From: Roseiarcus sp963822215
GTDB taxonomy: Bacteria > Pseudomonadota > Alphaproteobacteria > Rhizobiales > Beijerinckiaceae
Length of the DNA stretch: 64,000 nucleotides
Assembly: GCA_963822215.1 (NCBI GenBank)
Contig: CAWGGX010000007.1
Location: forward strand, 124,001 to 188,000
Direction: 5' to 3'
In this document: one piece after another, positions 24,945-34,729 of the stretch
How the letters are laid out: each line of letters opens with the position of its first letter
How positions within the stretch are numbered: position 1 is the stretch's first letter
Made by a program: the position numbers and the translations under genes
Notes under the pieces: model-generated
Databases searched by the model: none
What the model was told of the DNA's origin: nothing
Seen by the model: only the letters and a program-made list of their open reading frames with translations

Positions 24945-26204
24945 ATGGCGGCGACGCGAAGAGACTTTTTGGCTTATGCGGCGGCGACCGCGGTCGTCGC
25001 GACCCGGCCCGCCTGGGCCGAGGACGTTGCGGCGCCGCCCACGCCGCCCACTCCGGATATCGCCGCATTCGATCATGTCTGGGAGCTTGTGCGCGACCGC
25101 TTCTACGATCCCCGCCTGCACGGGGTCGACTGGTCGGCGATGCGGGACAAGTACCGTCCGCACGCTCAAGCGGCCCAGTCGAGCGCCGGCCTCGCCAGAG
25201 CGATCAACGCGATGCTCGCGACGCTGAACGCCTCCCATACTCGCTACTACACGAGGGACGACCCGGCCTATTACCAGCTCGCCGACATCTTTGCCGGCGG
25301 GCTTGAGCGCCGCGGCCTGCAGCGGATCTTTCCGGACGGCGAGATCGCCTATCCGGGGATCGGGGTCTTCACCGAGACCGACGATCAGGGCCGGCTATTC
25401 GTCGCCGGCGCGATCCAGGGCGCGCCGGCGCACGACGCCGGCCTGCTCATCGGCGACGAAATTCTCTCGGCCGACGATCGACCCTTCGAGCCGGTTGGCT
25501 CGTTTCGCGGCAAGGTCGGCGGGAAGGTCTCGCTATCGATCCGGCGCGCCGCCGGCGCCGCGCCGATGGCGATCGCGGTCGCGCCGACGGACCTGAAGCC
25601 CGGCGACATGTTTTTGCGCGGCCTCAAAGACAGCGCGCGCGTCATCGTCGCGAATGGCGGCGCGCGCATCGGTTACGTTCATGTCTGGTCCTACGCCAGC
25701 CGCCGGTATCAGGGCGCGCTCGAGGACCTGATCGGCGAGGGTCCGCTCAAGGACGCGGACGCGCTCGTCTGGGACTTGCGCGACGGCTGGGGCGGGGCGC
25801 AGCCCTGGTATCTCGACCTCTTCAACGCCCGCTCGCCGACGATGCAGGTGGCGGATCGCGACGGCGAGACCGGCGTCGTCGGCGCCAAATGGCGCAAGCC
25901 CGTGGCGGCGCTGATCAACGGCGGCACGCGAAGCGGCAAGGAGGTGCTCGCCTACGGGTTCAAGACATATGGGCTCGGGCCCCTGGTCGGCGCCCACACC
26001 GAGGGCGCCGTGCTCGCGGCGACGGCTTTCCTGATCGGCGACGAGGGCCTGCTGCTGCTCGCCGTCGAGGACGTTCTCATCGACGGGCAGCGGCTCGAGG
26101 GCGTCGGCGTCGAGCCGACGATCGCCGTCCCGTTCGACCGCCGCTACGCCGCCGGCGCCGACCCTCAGCTCGACCGCGCGGTGGCGTTGCTGTCACGGAG
26201 CTGA
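24945..26204 (+). CDS. Exported S41-family (C-terminal processing-like) peptidase
   Basis: 419 residues. Tat-like signal (RRDFLAYAAATAVVATRPAWA). An N-terminal helical domain (AAFDHVWELVRDRFYDPRLH, typical of S41), a PDZ-like region (about 135-215, GIGVFTETDDQGRLFV), then the protease core with DLRDGWGG and the candidate nucleophile Ser in GGTRSGKEV. Periplasmic. ATG 24,945 has GGGAGAG upstream. The repeat element begins about 60 bases after the stop. Confidence 0.85.
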   Translation: MAATRRDFLAYAAATAVVATRPAWAEDVAAPPTPPTPDIAAFDHVWELVRDRFYDPRLHGVDWSAMRDKYRPHAQAAQSSAGLARAINAMLATLNASHTRYYTRDDPAYYQLADIFAGGLERRGLQRIFPDGEIAYPGIGVFTETDDQGRLFVAGAIQGAPAHDAGLLIGDEILSADDRPFEPVGSFRGKVGGKVSLSIRRAAGAAPMAIAVAPTDLKPGDMFLRGLKDSARVIVANGGARIGYVHVWSYASRRYQGALEDLIGEGPLKDADALVWDLRDGWGGAQPWYLDLFNARSPTMQVADRDGETGVVGAKWRKPVAALINGGTRSGKEVLAYGFKTYGLGPLVGAHTEGAVLAATAFLIGDEGLLLLAVEDVLIDGQRLEGVGVEPTIAVPFDRRYAAGADPQLDRAVALLSRS

Positions 26205-26264
26205 GCGGGAATCGACGCGCGGCGCTCTCAATGACGGGAGCGAAGCGACCTGAATTCATCTCGC

Positions 26265-26997
26265 TCTCGTCCATCAATTCCTTGAAACTTCACGCTGGCG
26301 GCTGTGGCCCCTCGCGTCCGAAATGTTGGAGTTTCACCGGCGGGATATGATTCGAGTTTTGGGAACGCTTCATCAGGGTGGGGCGACTCGCGGTTCGCGC
26401 GCATCCTGAATGGACGCAACTCCTGGGGATGAAGGCTCCGAAGGTCGCCGCCTTCATCCGCGACCATCCGCCTTCCAAAAACCGAAGCGGCCAGCCGCTC
26501 GGAAAGCCGTTTCGGCTCAGAATCGTCTCGCTCTCGGGTCCGCCGCCGCCGATCCGAATTCCCTGCTAGCAGGGAATTTTTTTCTCCGCGGCCGTCGCTC
26601 CGTTCCGGAAAGCCTTGCAATGTCATGGCGTTGTTGTCTTTGCAACCCACCGCTTGCAGGTCGGATCGGGCGCGGAACAGGGAATTTCCAACGTCCGGAA
26701 CAGGGAGTTATCAGGCGCTTTCGGAACGGAACAGGGAAAGAACAGGTGGGCAAAAACGGGGCGCGGCGCCGGGCCCGGCCAGGTTGTAAGGCGCGGCCAG
26801 GATTCCCTTCCCCAACCGGGGAGGGTCGCCCTTGTGAGGGGCCCGATGAGCGCGCGCCGCGCCGCTCACGCAAAAACCATCTTGCTCTCGGACATCGATA
26901 CCTTGAAGCTTCACGCTGGCGGCCCTGGCCCCTCGCATCCGAAATGTTGGACCTCAATCGGCAGGATATGATTCAAATTTTGGAGACGCTTCACTAG
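26265..26997 (-). repeat. ~730-bp composite intergenic repeat, copy 2 (inverted)
   Basis: Reverse-complement counterpart of 61-790 with the same block order: ~110-bp unit (26,880-26,997), GC-rich CCCCAACCGGGGAGGG hairpin segment, four GGAACAGGGA-type motifs (26,660-26,750), palindrome AATTCCCTGCT/AGCAGGGAATT (26,558-26,579), a ~120-bp GC-rich arm, and the second ~110-bp unit (26,265-26,380). It fills the space between two converging genes and reaches the stop codon of the acyltransferase gene. Confidence 0.87.
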
Positions 26998-27860
26998 TCC
27001 CACTTTCGGTGCGCCCACATCCATTGCTCGGGCGCCTCGCGAATGAAGGTTTCGAACTGGCGTTGCAGCGCCTTGGTTGCGACGAGAGCGTCGGCGTCTC
27101 GGTCGTTTGTCTGCGGAACAAGAATTGGCTCGATGCGAATGATGAAGCGTACGTTCGGGCGGCGGAAGGCGACGCCGGCATAGAGCGGCACCCCGGTCGC
27201 ACGGGCGAGAAGGGCAGGAAATAGATTTGAACGCGCGGGATGGCCGAAGAAGGGCACAGCGGCGCCACGATCGTCGCGAAGATCGGCAAGGAACGAAGGG
27301 CAGGCGCCGTCCTTGATCGCCCGCAGAAGCGCGCGGGCGGTTATCGCCGTCTTCGGCAGGAGTCCGCCCAGATAGAGCGGCGCACGCATCCTGCGAATCT
27401 TTGCTTCGACGAGAGGGTTCGACACTCGCTGGTAGACGCCGGCGATCGGCAAGCCCATGCGCTTGCCTCCATGCGCGAGGATTTCCCAGTTGCCCAGATG
27501 AAGGCCGCAGACGATGAAAGGCGCTCCGCGCGCGACGTCATCGAACCGCTCATCGGGCGCGAAGGCGATGCGGCCGCTGTCGACCAGGGTCTTGAGGCGG
27601 AAGCTCTCGATGAAGGTGCGGCCGAGATTGTCCCACATGGCTGCCGCCAGCTTCGTGCGCTCTGCAAGCGGCATGTTCGGGAAGGCGCGGGCCAGATTGG
27701 CGAGCGCGCGCTTCTGCCGGCGCAGATGTGGGGCAATCAAGCGCCAAAGCTTCCCGGACAGCCACGAGGCCGCTTCCAGGGGCAGCGCGCGCGCGATGAC
27801 CTCCGCCAAAAGGAAGCCCGCGAATTCGAATCGGTGACGCAGATTTCGGGGAAGCCTCAT
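26994..27860 (-). CDS. Lipid A biosynthesis acyltransferase (LpxL/HtrB-like)
   Basis: 288 residues of the LpxL/LpxM lysophospholipid acyltransferase-like family. Catalytic HLGNWE (H121 to E126), upstream RRQKRALANLARAFP, and late segments AGVYQRVSNPLVEAKIRRMR and PVPFFGHPA-type text. Acts on the cytoplasmic face of the inner membrane to add a secondary acyl chain to lipid A. Its TAG stop abuts the repeat element. Confidence 0.9.
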   Translation of the reverse strand: MRLPRNLRHRFEFAGFLLAEVIARALPLEAASWLSGKLWRLIAPHLRRQKRALANLARAFPNMPLAERTKLAAAMWDNLGRTFIESFRLKTLVDSGRIAFAPDERFDDVARGAPFIVCGLHLGNWEILAHGGKRMGLPIAGVYQRVSNPLVEAKIRRMRAPLYLGGLLPKTAITARALLRAIKDGACPSFLADLRDDRGAAVPFFGHPARSNLFPALLARATGVPLYAGVAFRRPNVRFIIRIEPILVPQTNDRDADALVATKALQRQFETFIREAPEQWMWAHRKWD

Positions 27861-28393
27861 TCACGCCTGATCGCCACCCTTGTCGGCCGAAGCGACCCAA
27901 TGGCTGACCCTCCTATTTTCGCGATGCAATTACGACTTGCCGCAGCGAACGATCATTCCTTTGCCTAACCCGTTGCGCCTTAGCGCCATAGGATCGGAAT
28001 CTACGCACGGACACGATCGGACAGTCCAATTCGCTTGAGCCCCGTTCCGGTCCTGACGCGCCCGTCGCCGCGGCATCCCGTGGACCGCGATCGATATCCT
28101 TGGGCGGCGCTGTCGCTGAGGAAAGATCCTTGAGGCTGATTACTCGTTGCGGAGGCGACTGTCGAAGAGTTTGTCTCCCGCCGCTCGCGCTGCCTGCCTT
28201 TCCAATTCGCCATTCTAGCAATTCGCTCTTGAAAAATGTCCAATCGTCTCTAAGTGTGGAACTCGGGATGTTTGGCTGAGAGGCTTAGGCTGGCCGATAT
28301 ATTTTTCGGTCGCGCGGTGATAACTTTGCAGAATTCAAATTTTAGGAGCTGTCGTCTGATGCGGTACTACCGTCTATAAAAGGACTACGTGGA
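27861..28393. other. Intergenic, no gene seen
   Basis: About 530 bases between the acyltransferase start and the GcrA-like gene; lower GC near 28,250-28,390. Probably holds both promoters; no confident element. Confidence 0.4.
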
Positions 28394-28696
28394 ATGGAAG
28401 TGCGAAAGATACCGTCCCGTAATGGTGAATCTAGCGGCCGGCTGGGCGCTGCAGCCGAGCTCTTGGTGAATCGGAAGCGCCGCGATCAGTTCGCGCCGCT
28501 GGCCGCGACGGCTCCTGTCAGGTTTATCGAGCTGCATCCGAGCATGTGCCGCTGGCCGATCGGCGATCCGCAACATTTCGAAACATTCCGGTTCTGCGGG
28601 TCTTCCTGCCCGCCTGACGCAAGTTATTGCGAAGCGCACACCGCAATTGCGCACGCTCCTAACCGTCCCGCGACGCCCCGGGCGCCCAGAGTCTAG
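28394..28696 (+). CDS. GcrA-like protein lacking the N-terminal HTH
   Basis: 100 residues. The C-terminal half has the GcrA signature CRWPIGDP (residues 55-62), then FRFCGSSC and YCEAH. GcrA normally has an N-terminal HTH that binds methylated GANTC promoters and a C-terminal region contacting sigma70; the HTH is absent here. Either a C-domain-only paralogue or a truncated copy. Upstream 27,970-28,390 shows no HTH coding sequence. Confidence 0.75.
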   Translation: MEVRKIPSRNGESSGRLGAAAELLVNRKRRDQFAPLAATAPVRFIELHPSMCRWPIGDPQHFETFRFCGSSCPPDASYCEAHTAIAHAPNRPATPRAPRV

Positions 28697-28827
28697 ATCC
28701 GGCGCGCAAATGGGCTGAGCGCGCTCCAACTTGGCGAACGGGAGCCACGCCTTAACAAGGAGCGGACGATGCGCCGAGCGGAGTTCGACAGAGCCTTATG
28801 AGGATCGTGGGGCGCTCTACGACCTCC

Positions 28828-28900
28828 GGATTGCTTCGGAGCTGACGCTCCTTGCAATGACGGCGGTGGTCGAAGCTATATATTCATCTCGCTCTATCTA
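28828..28900 (-). repeat. Dispersed intergenic repeat, second copy
   Basis: Reverse counterpart of 3943-3992 (TTCGACCACCGCCGTCATTG, then AAGGAGCGTCAGCTCCGAAG) with a short hairpin AGCGTCAGCTCC/GGAGCTGACGCT. Ends at the stop of the monooxygenase gene. Confidence 0.55.
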
Positions 28901-30697
28901 GCCCTTGTGATGGACCTCCTGCAGCCCATAGACCGGCGTCGGGATTCCCTCCATGCGCGCCTTGAGCTGCAATCCCAGGAACTGCGAGTAGTGTCGCGAC
29001 TGGTGCAGGTTGCCGCCGTGGAACCAGAGCGCCTCCTGCTGCGTCGGTTTCCACATGTTGCGCTGTTCGCCCTCCCAGGGCCCCGGGTCCTTTGGCGTGT
29101 TCGAGCCGAGGCCCCACACTTTGCCGACCTTGTCGGCGACGTCCTGGCTGATCAGATCGGCGGCCCAGCCGTTCATCGATCCGTAGCCTGTCGCGTAAAC
29201 GATGAGATCGGCCGGAAGCTCCGTTCCATCGTCGAGCTTGACGCCGGTCTCGGTGATCTCCACCACCTGCCCGCGCTTCAGTTTGATTTTCCCGTCGATG
29301 ACCAGTTGGCTCGCGCCGACGTCGATGTAGTAACCCGAGCCGCGCCGCAGGTATTTCATGAACAGGCCCGATCCGTCCGAGCCCCAGTCGTGCCAGAAGC
29401 CCGCCTTTTCAAGACCCTCGTAAAAGTCGGCGTCGCGCTCCCTCATCTGCTGATAGAGCGGGATCTGGAACTCGTGCAAAATGCGATAGGGGAGGGAGGC
29501 GAAGATGAGATCGGCGCGATGGTGGTCGATGCCGTTCTTGACCGCCTGCTCGGAATAGAGCGCGCCGAGGCCGACATCCATCAGGGTCTTGGAGCGCACG
29601 ATATGGGTCGACGACCTCTGCACCATCGTGACGTCGGCGTCGTTCTCCCATAGCGCCGCGGCGATATCGTGGGCGGAATTGTTGGAGCCGATGATGACCG
29701 CCTTCTTGCCGGCGTAGGCGTCGGGGCCCGGATGTTTCGAGGAGTGATGCTGGTCGCCGGTGAAGCGCTCCATGCCTGGGAAATTGGGAATGTTCGGCTT
29801 GGCCGACATGCCGGTCGCGAGCACGAGCTGCTTAGGCTTGAGCGTGATCTCCGTGCCGTCACGCTCGACGACGATGGTCCATTCCTTCGTCCCCTCGTGA
29901 TAGGCGGCCTTCTTGCAGACCGTGGAGCCCCAGTAGTTGAGCTCCATCACTTTCACGTACATCTCGAGCCAGTCGCCGATCTTGTCCTTCGGCGAGAACA
30001 CCGGCCAGTTCGGCGGGAACGGCAGGTAAGGCATGTGGTCGTACCAGACAGGATCATGCAGGCAGAGCGACTTATAGCGATTGCGCCAGCTGTCGCCGGG
30101 CCGCGCGTTCTTTTCGACGATGATGGTCGGGACGCCGAGCATTTTCAGCCGCGCGCCAAGCCCGATCGCGCCTTGGCCGCCGCCGACGATGACTACATAG
30201 GGCTGCTTCGTGAGGCCGAGCGTGTGAGCCTCTTCGTCACGCTCCTCCTTCCAACTTGGCCGATGCTTGGCGGCGCCATGTTTGGCGCCGAGGGGGCGAT
30301 TGAAACCGAGCGGCTCCTCGTGGCCCTTGATCTCGACGGCGGTCGTCAGCAGGGTCCAGATCTTCCCATCCTTGAGGCGGACGAGGCCATAGCCGCGAAA
30401 GACGTCGGTTTCGAAGGTGAACCAGCCCGTCGTGACCCCGCCCTCGTCTGTTACGCCCGCAACCTCATCAACCTTCCAGTCCATCGGCTTGACGGCCGGA
30501 AGCTGCGCTTCGAGCATCGCCCGGACAGCGTCCTTGCCCTCCATTGTCTTGAGGTTCCATGTGAACGCAACGAGGTCGCGCCAGTAACAGTCGTCCTGAA
30601 ACAGTCCAACCGCCCGATCGAGGTCATGGCCCGCGAGCGCGTCTCCCAGATTGGTCAGGACTTGGTTGACACGACCTGCGGCTGTCACATCGAGCAT
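28898..30697 (-). CDS. FAD-dependent flavin monooxygenase-like protein with N-terminal SnoaL/NTF2-type domain
   Basis: 599 residues. Residues 1-140 resemble a SnoaL/NTF2 cone (VNQVLTNLGDALAGHDLDRA, YWRDLVAF). Then an FMO-type enzyme: FAD loop VIVGGGQGAIGLGARL, FMO-like fingerprint FPGMERFTGDQHHSSKHPGP, and NADP loop AVIIGSNNSAHDIA, with ATGYGSMNGWA near the C-terminus. Probably oxygenates a small organic substrate. Lies alone, with 200 bases to the next start. Confidence 0.88.
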   Translation of the reverse strand: MLDVTAAGRVNQVLTNLGDALAGHDLDRAVGLFQDDCYWRDLVAFTWNLKTMEGKDAVRAMLEAQLPAVKPMDWKVDEVAGVTDEGGVTTGWFTFETDVFRGYGLVRLKDGKIWTLLTTAVEIKGHEEPLGFNRPLGAKHGAAKHRPSWKEERDEEAHTLGLTKQPYVVIVGGGQGAIGLGARLKMLGVPTIIVEKNARPGDSWRNRYKSLCLHDPVWYDHMPYLPFPPNWPVFSPKDKIGDWLEMYVKVMELNYWGSTVCKKAAYHEGTKEWTIVVERDGTEITLKPKQLVLATGMSAKPNIPNFPGMERFTGDQHHSSKHPGPDAYAGKKAVIIGSNNSAHDIAAALWENDADVTMVQRSSTHIVRSKTLMDVGLGALYSEQAVKNGIDHHRADLIFASLPYRILHEFQIPLYQQMRERDADFYEGLEKAGFWHDWGSDGSGLFMKYLRRGSGYYIDVGASQLVIDGKIKLKRGQVVEITETGVKLDDGTELPADLIVYATGYGSMNGWAADLISQDVADKVGKVWGLGSNTPKDPGPWEGEQRNMWKPTQQEALWFHGGNLHQSRHYSQFLGLQLKARMEGIPTPVYGLQEVHHKG

Positions 30698-30879
30698 GGG
30701 CTTCCTCCTGGTAAGGGTCCTGCCGCTTGGACCAAAGGTCCCCGCGCAGGATTCGGTTATGCGCTAGGCTGGCATGGCGCCGCGTATCGGGCAAGGTCGA
30801 AGGAGAGAGGCAAGCCGAGGATGGCCGCCTCCGTGCGTTGCCTTGGACTGCCTCCCGCTCCCCGCCCGGGCGAATGGCC

Positions 30880-31698
30880 TCAGAACGCCGCCGTTTCCGG
30901 GTCGGGGCCCATGCGCCCGCTTGGCGAATCGAGGCTCCGCATGCGGCGCATGTCGTCGTCGTCGAGCCGGAAGTCGAACACGGCGATGTTCTCCTTCAGG
31001 CGCTCGGGACGGACCGATTTCGGGATGACGATCAGGCCGCTATCGAGGTGCCAGCGGATGACGACCTGCGCCGGAGTCTTGGCGTGCTTGGCAGCGACGC
31101 CGGCGATCACGGGATCGGCGAGGAAGGCGGCCCGTCTGAGGGGGCTCCACAACTCCGTCTTGATGCCGCGCTCGTCGTGATAGGCGCGCAGGGCCTGCTG
31201 CTGGAAGCGCGGGTGAAGCTCGATCTGGTTCACCGAAGGCGTGACGCCGGTCTCGCCGATGATCCGCTCGGTATGCTCGCGGTTGAAGTTGGAGACGCCG
31301 ATCGAGCGGATCCGGCCCTCGCGCTGGAGGCGGACCAGAGCTTTCCAGGTCTCGACATAGAGACCGACGCGCGGACGCGGCCAGTGAATGAGATATAGAT
31401 CAACCCGCTCGCGCTCGAGCCGCCTGGCGCTCTGGTCGAAGGCGCGGAGCGCGTTGTCGAAGCCGTGGTCCGGGTTGCCGAGCTTGGTCGTCACGAACAC
31501 GTCCGGCCGGTCCCGCAGCGCTTGGCCGACGCCCTCCTCGTTGCGATACATCGCGGCGGTGTCGACGAGGCGATAGCCGTCGGCTACCGCCTGCCGCACG
31601 ACACCCGCCGTCGTCTCCGGCGGGGTCTGGAAGACGCCAAGGCCGAATTGTGGCATCGCCGCACCGTCGTTGAGGGTGATGATCGGCTGCTCCGTCAT
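30880..31698 (-). CDS. Aldo/keto reductase
   Basis: 272 residues of the AKR superfamily (2,5-diketo-gluconate reductase-like). Catalytic tetrad visible: D in VDTAAMY, Y in the same motif, K in VTTKLG, H in LYLIHWPRP. NADPH-binding IPKSVRPERLKEN near the C-terminus. ATG 31,698 is at the conserved beta-hairpin start (ITLNDGAAMPQFGLG). Confidence 0.92.
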   Translation of the reverse strand: MTEQPIITLNDGAAMPQFGLGVFQTPPETTAGVVRQAVADGYRLVDTAAMYRNEEGVGQALRDRPDVFVTTKLGNPDHGFDNALRAFDQSARRLERERVDLYLIHWPRPRVGLYVETWKALVRLQREGRIRSIGVSNFNREHTERIIGETGVTPSVNQIELHPRFQQQALRAYHDERGIKTELWSPLRRAAFLADPVIAGVAAKHAKTPAQVVIRWHLDSGLIVIPKSVRPERLKENIAVFDFRLDDDDMRRMRSLDSPSGRMGPDPETAAF

Positions 31699-32100
31699 GG
31701 CGCGCTCCTTGGCTCTTCTCGGGGGTATTCCCGGAGTATCGCCGAGCGCGCCGTCACGGCGCAAGCGCTTGCAGGCGTGGTCGCCTATGCTCTTTGGCCT
31801 TTGTGGCGTGCGATATTCACATATCTCAAAGGCGGGTCGCTATCCTCCCCCTGGGCCCTCGCGCGGCGATGGCTTCACTGTGATCTCCGGTCAGGAGCTC
31901 GAGTTCTCGAGCAAAGACGATTCCAAACTCCCGATCCCGCTGCGCCCGAAATCCCGCGCGACGAGGACGCGAAGACGCTCATCGCGATCGCCAACGACGT
32001 GAAGCGCTCTGGCGTCGAAATCGCGCCGGCCACAAGCTCCGCCGGCAAATCGAGTTTCTCTTCGGTCGCCGCCTCACCGACGCCGCCCAGAGGACTCGGC
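31699..32100. other. Intergenic, no gene seen
   Basis: About 400 bases between the aldo/keto reductase start and the radC stop. GC-rich long frames cross it, but none carries a recognisable domain. Confidence 0.45.
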
Positions 32101-32925
32101 TCAGATCAGCCGCATCCCCTTGAGAGAGGCGTGTCCGTCGCGACCCACGATGATGTGGTCGTGCACGGCGAGGCCGAGCGGTTTGGCGATCGCGATGATG
32201 TCGAGGGTCATCTTCACGTCCTGGGTGGACGGCGTCGGGTCGCCGGAAGGGTGGTTGTGGACGAGCACGATCGCCGTCGCGGACAGTTCCAGCGCGCGCC
32301 GGATCACTTCGCGCGGATAGACCGGCGTGTGGTCGACGGTGCCGGCGCCCTGGACTTCGTCGGCAATAAGCCCATTCTTCCTGTCGAGGAAGAGGATGCG
32401 GAAGATCTCGCGGCTCTCGAACGCCATGGCGGTGCGGCAATAGTCGAGCGCCTCGTTCCACGAGCCCATCGGCAGGCGTTTGCGCATCTTGCCCTCGGCG
32501 AAGCGTTCCGCGGCGGCCTCGACGATCTTGAACTCGGCGATCGCTCGGTCCTTGACGCCTTTGACCTCGGCCAGACGCTCGGGCGCCGCCGCGATCGTCT
32601 CGGCAAACGAGCCGAACTTTTCGACCAGCGCCTTGGCGAGCGGCTTCACGTCGCGCTGGGGAATCGCGTTGAAGAGAATGAGCTCGAGGAGTTCGTAGTC
32701 CGCAAGCGCCGCAGCGCCGGCCTCGAGGAACCGTTTTCTGAGCCGCTCGCGATGCCCATGAAAATGCGGCTTTTCCGGCTCGCTGGAGTCCGTCGCCGGC
32801 GCGTCGCCGTGCGCCTCAGTCAGCCGCAGCGCCAGCAGCGCAGCGCTCTCCTCGCTGAGATGGCGCCGCCGCCCGCGGCGCCTGTGATCCGCCCCGGCGC
32901 GGCGCTCGCCGGCGCCCTCGGTCAT
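32101..32925 (-). CDS. radC: RadC-family (JAB/MPN) protein
   Basis: 274 residues. N-terminal helix-hairpin-helix region (GHRERLRKRFLEAG, LADYELLELIL), C-terminal JAB domain with the metal site HNHPSGDPTPSTQD and the upstream Glu in the GAGTVDHTPVYPREV region. Despite the name, a role in repair is not established. The ATG overlaps the map stop by four bases (ATGA), so the two are co-translated, a common alphaproteobacterial pair. Confidence 0.93.
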   Translation of the reverse strand: MTEGAGERRAGADHRRRGRRRHLSEESAALLALRLTEAHGDAPATDSSEPEKPHFHGHRERLRKRFLEAGAAALADYELLELILFNAIPQRDVKPLAKALVEKFGSFAETIAAAPERLAEVKGVKDRAIAEFKIVEAAAERFAEGKMRKRLPMGSWNEALDYCRTAMAFESREIFRILFLDRKNGLIADEVQGAGTVDHTPVYPREVIRRALELSATAIVLVHNHPSGDPTPSTQDVKMTLDIIAIAKPLGLAVHDHIIVGRDGHASLKGMRLI

Positions 32926-33755
32926 TGGATGGACGCGCGATCCGCGCCTGTCGGCGACAGCGTGAAGATCTCGCACCCGGTTTCGGTGACGCCGACGGTG
33001 TGCTCGTATTGTGCGGACAGCGAACGGTCGCGCGTCACCGCGGTCCAGCCGTCCGACAGGATCTTTACGCCGTAGCCGCCGAGGTTGATCATCGGCTCGA
33101 CGGTGAAGAACATGCCGGCCTTGAGCGGCACGCCCTCCCCCTTGCGCCCGACATGAAGGATGTTCGGCTCGTCGTGGAACAGCCTGCCGAGGCCGTGGCC
33201 GCAGAAGTCGCGCACCACCGAGCAGCGCTCGCCTTCGGCATAGGTCTGGATGGCGTGGCCAATGTCGCCGGTGGTCGCGCCCGGCCTGATCACGGCGATG
33301 CCGCGCATCAGCGCCTCGTAGGTGACGTCCATCAGCCGCTGCGCTCGCCGGGGCGGCACGCCGGCGGCGAACATGCGGCTCGCGTCGCCGTGCCACCCGT
33401 CGACGATCAGGGTGACGTCGACGTTGAGGATGTCCCCGTCGCGCAAGGGCTTGTCGTCGGGCGCGCCGTGACAGACGACGTGGTTGATCGAGGTGCAGAT
33501 GGACTTGCGATAGCCGCGGTAATTGAGGGTGGCCAAATAGGCGCCGCGGTCGCGGGCGAACTCGAACACGAACTGATCGAGGGCGGCGGTCGTAACGCCG
33601 GGCTTGACCAGCGGCCCGAGGAGGTCGAGCGCCTCCGCGGTCAGCGCGCCCGCCTTGCGCATGCCCTCAAAATCCTCGGGCCCATGCAACCGGATCTGCC
33701 CGCTGCGGCGGGCGATCCCGTCCGTGGCCGGCACAAAAATCGTCGACGTTGTCAC
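32922..33755 (-). CDS. map: Type I methionine aminopeptidase
   Basis: 277 residues; removes initiator Met. Metal ligands visible: D in NVDVTLIVDGWHGDAS (two Asp), H in FCGHGLGRLFH, E in FFTVEPMIN, E in SAQYEHTVGVTE. Conserved ICTSINHVVCHGAP. First gene of the map-radC operon; divergent from the molybdopterin-binding gene. Confidence 0.97.
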   Translation of the reverse strand: MTTSTIFVPATDGIARRSGQIRLHGPEDFEGMRKAGALTAEALDLLGPLVKPGVTTAALDQFVFEFARDRGAYLATLNYRGYRKSICTSINHVVCHGAPDDKPLRDGDILNVDVTLIVDGWHGDASRMFAAGVPPRRAQRLMDVTYEALMRGIAVIRPGATTGDIGHAIQTYAEGERCSVVRDFCGHGLGRLFHDEPNILHVGRKGEGVPLKAGMFFTVEPMINLGGYGVKILSDGWTAVTRDRSLSAQYEHTVGVTETGCEIFTLSPTGADRASIQ

Positions 33756-33892
33756 CAGGCTTCCTTTTGCCGTTTGTTCTCTCCGCCATTACACATATGC
33801 TCGCCGCCGCCTTTCAGACAAGGCGCTTAAGGGCGCTTTCCCGCCTTGACGGGGCCCGGAAGGCGGCGGCAGGCGCGATGGAGACACGACCG

Positions 33893-34645
33893 ATGTCCGC
33901 ACCGATCACTGTGACCGCCGCCGTCCTCGTGATCGGCGACGAAATCCTGTCCGGCAGAACCAAGGACCAGAACATCGGCTACATCGCGGAATATCTCGGC
34001 AGGATCGGCGTCGATCTGCGCGAGGCGCGGGTCGTCCCCGACGTCGAGGAGGAGATCGTGGCGGCGCTGAACGCGCTGCGGACCCGTTACGACTACGTGG
34101 TCACCACCGGCGGCATCGGCCCGACCCACGACGACATTACCGCCGACGCCGTGGGGCGGGCCTTCGGCGTGCCCGTGACCGAGGATCCGCGCGCGATCGC
34201 GATCATGCTGGAGCGTTACGTCCCGGGCGACCTGACCCCGGCGCGGCGGCGGATGGCGCGCATGCCCGAGGGCTCGGCGCTCATCGACAATCCGATCTCG
34301 CGCGCGCCCGGCTTCCGGATCGGAAACGTGTTCGTGCTGGCTGGCGTCCCCTCAGTCATGCAGGCGATGCTCGACGGCGCCGTCAAGGCGATGCGGACCG
34401 GCGCGGTCATGCAGGTCGCGTCGGTCGACGCCGGCGGCGTGCCGGAGGGGCGGTATGGCGATGCGCTCGGCCGGATCGCCTTGGCCAATCCGGCCGTATC
34501 GATCGGCTCCTACCCATCGTTCAAGGACGGGCGGTTCAACAACCAGATCGTCGTCCGCGGCAAGGAGGAGGCGGCGGTCACGGCCGCGAAGGCGGCGGTC
34601 GAGACGATGCTCGCCGGGATGCGAGGGGACGGCAAACCGCTCTGA
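33893..34645 (+). CDS. Molybdopterin-binding (MoCF/CinA N-terminal-like) protein
   Basis: 250 residues with the MoCF_biosynth fold: VLVIGDEILSGRTKDQNIGY, VVTTGGIGPTHDDITADAVG, and later VFVLAGVPSVMQAM. It lacks the CinA deamidase domain, so it is a stand-alone competence/damage-like protein of uncertain role. ATG 33,893 has GGAGA ten bases upstream; ATG 33,878 is an alternative. Confidence 0.88.
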   Translation: MSAPITVTAAVLVIGDEILSGRTKDQNIGYIAEYLGRIGVDLREARVVPDVEEEIVAALNALRTRYDYVVTTGGIGPTHDDITADAVGRAFGVPVTEDPRAIAIMLERYVPGDLTPARRRMARMPEGSALIDNPISRAPGFRIGNVFVLAGVPSVMQAMLDGAVKAMRTGAVMQVASVDAGGVPEGRYGDALGRIALANPAVSIGSYPSFKDGRFNNQIVVRGKEEAAVTAAKAAVETMLAGMRGDGKPL

Positions 34646-34729
34646 AAGCTGTTGACGGCCATCGGCCCCGCTCGCGTGCGCTCGAAACGCTTGCTAAGAG
34701 ACCCGCCGATCCCTGCCAAGGAGCCGCCG

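Noticed and set aside
31465..33075. 536-codon plus-strand frame across radC
   Set aside because: Antisense to aldo/keto reductase, radC and map; no domain.
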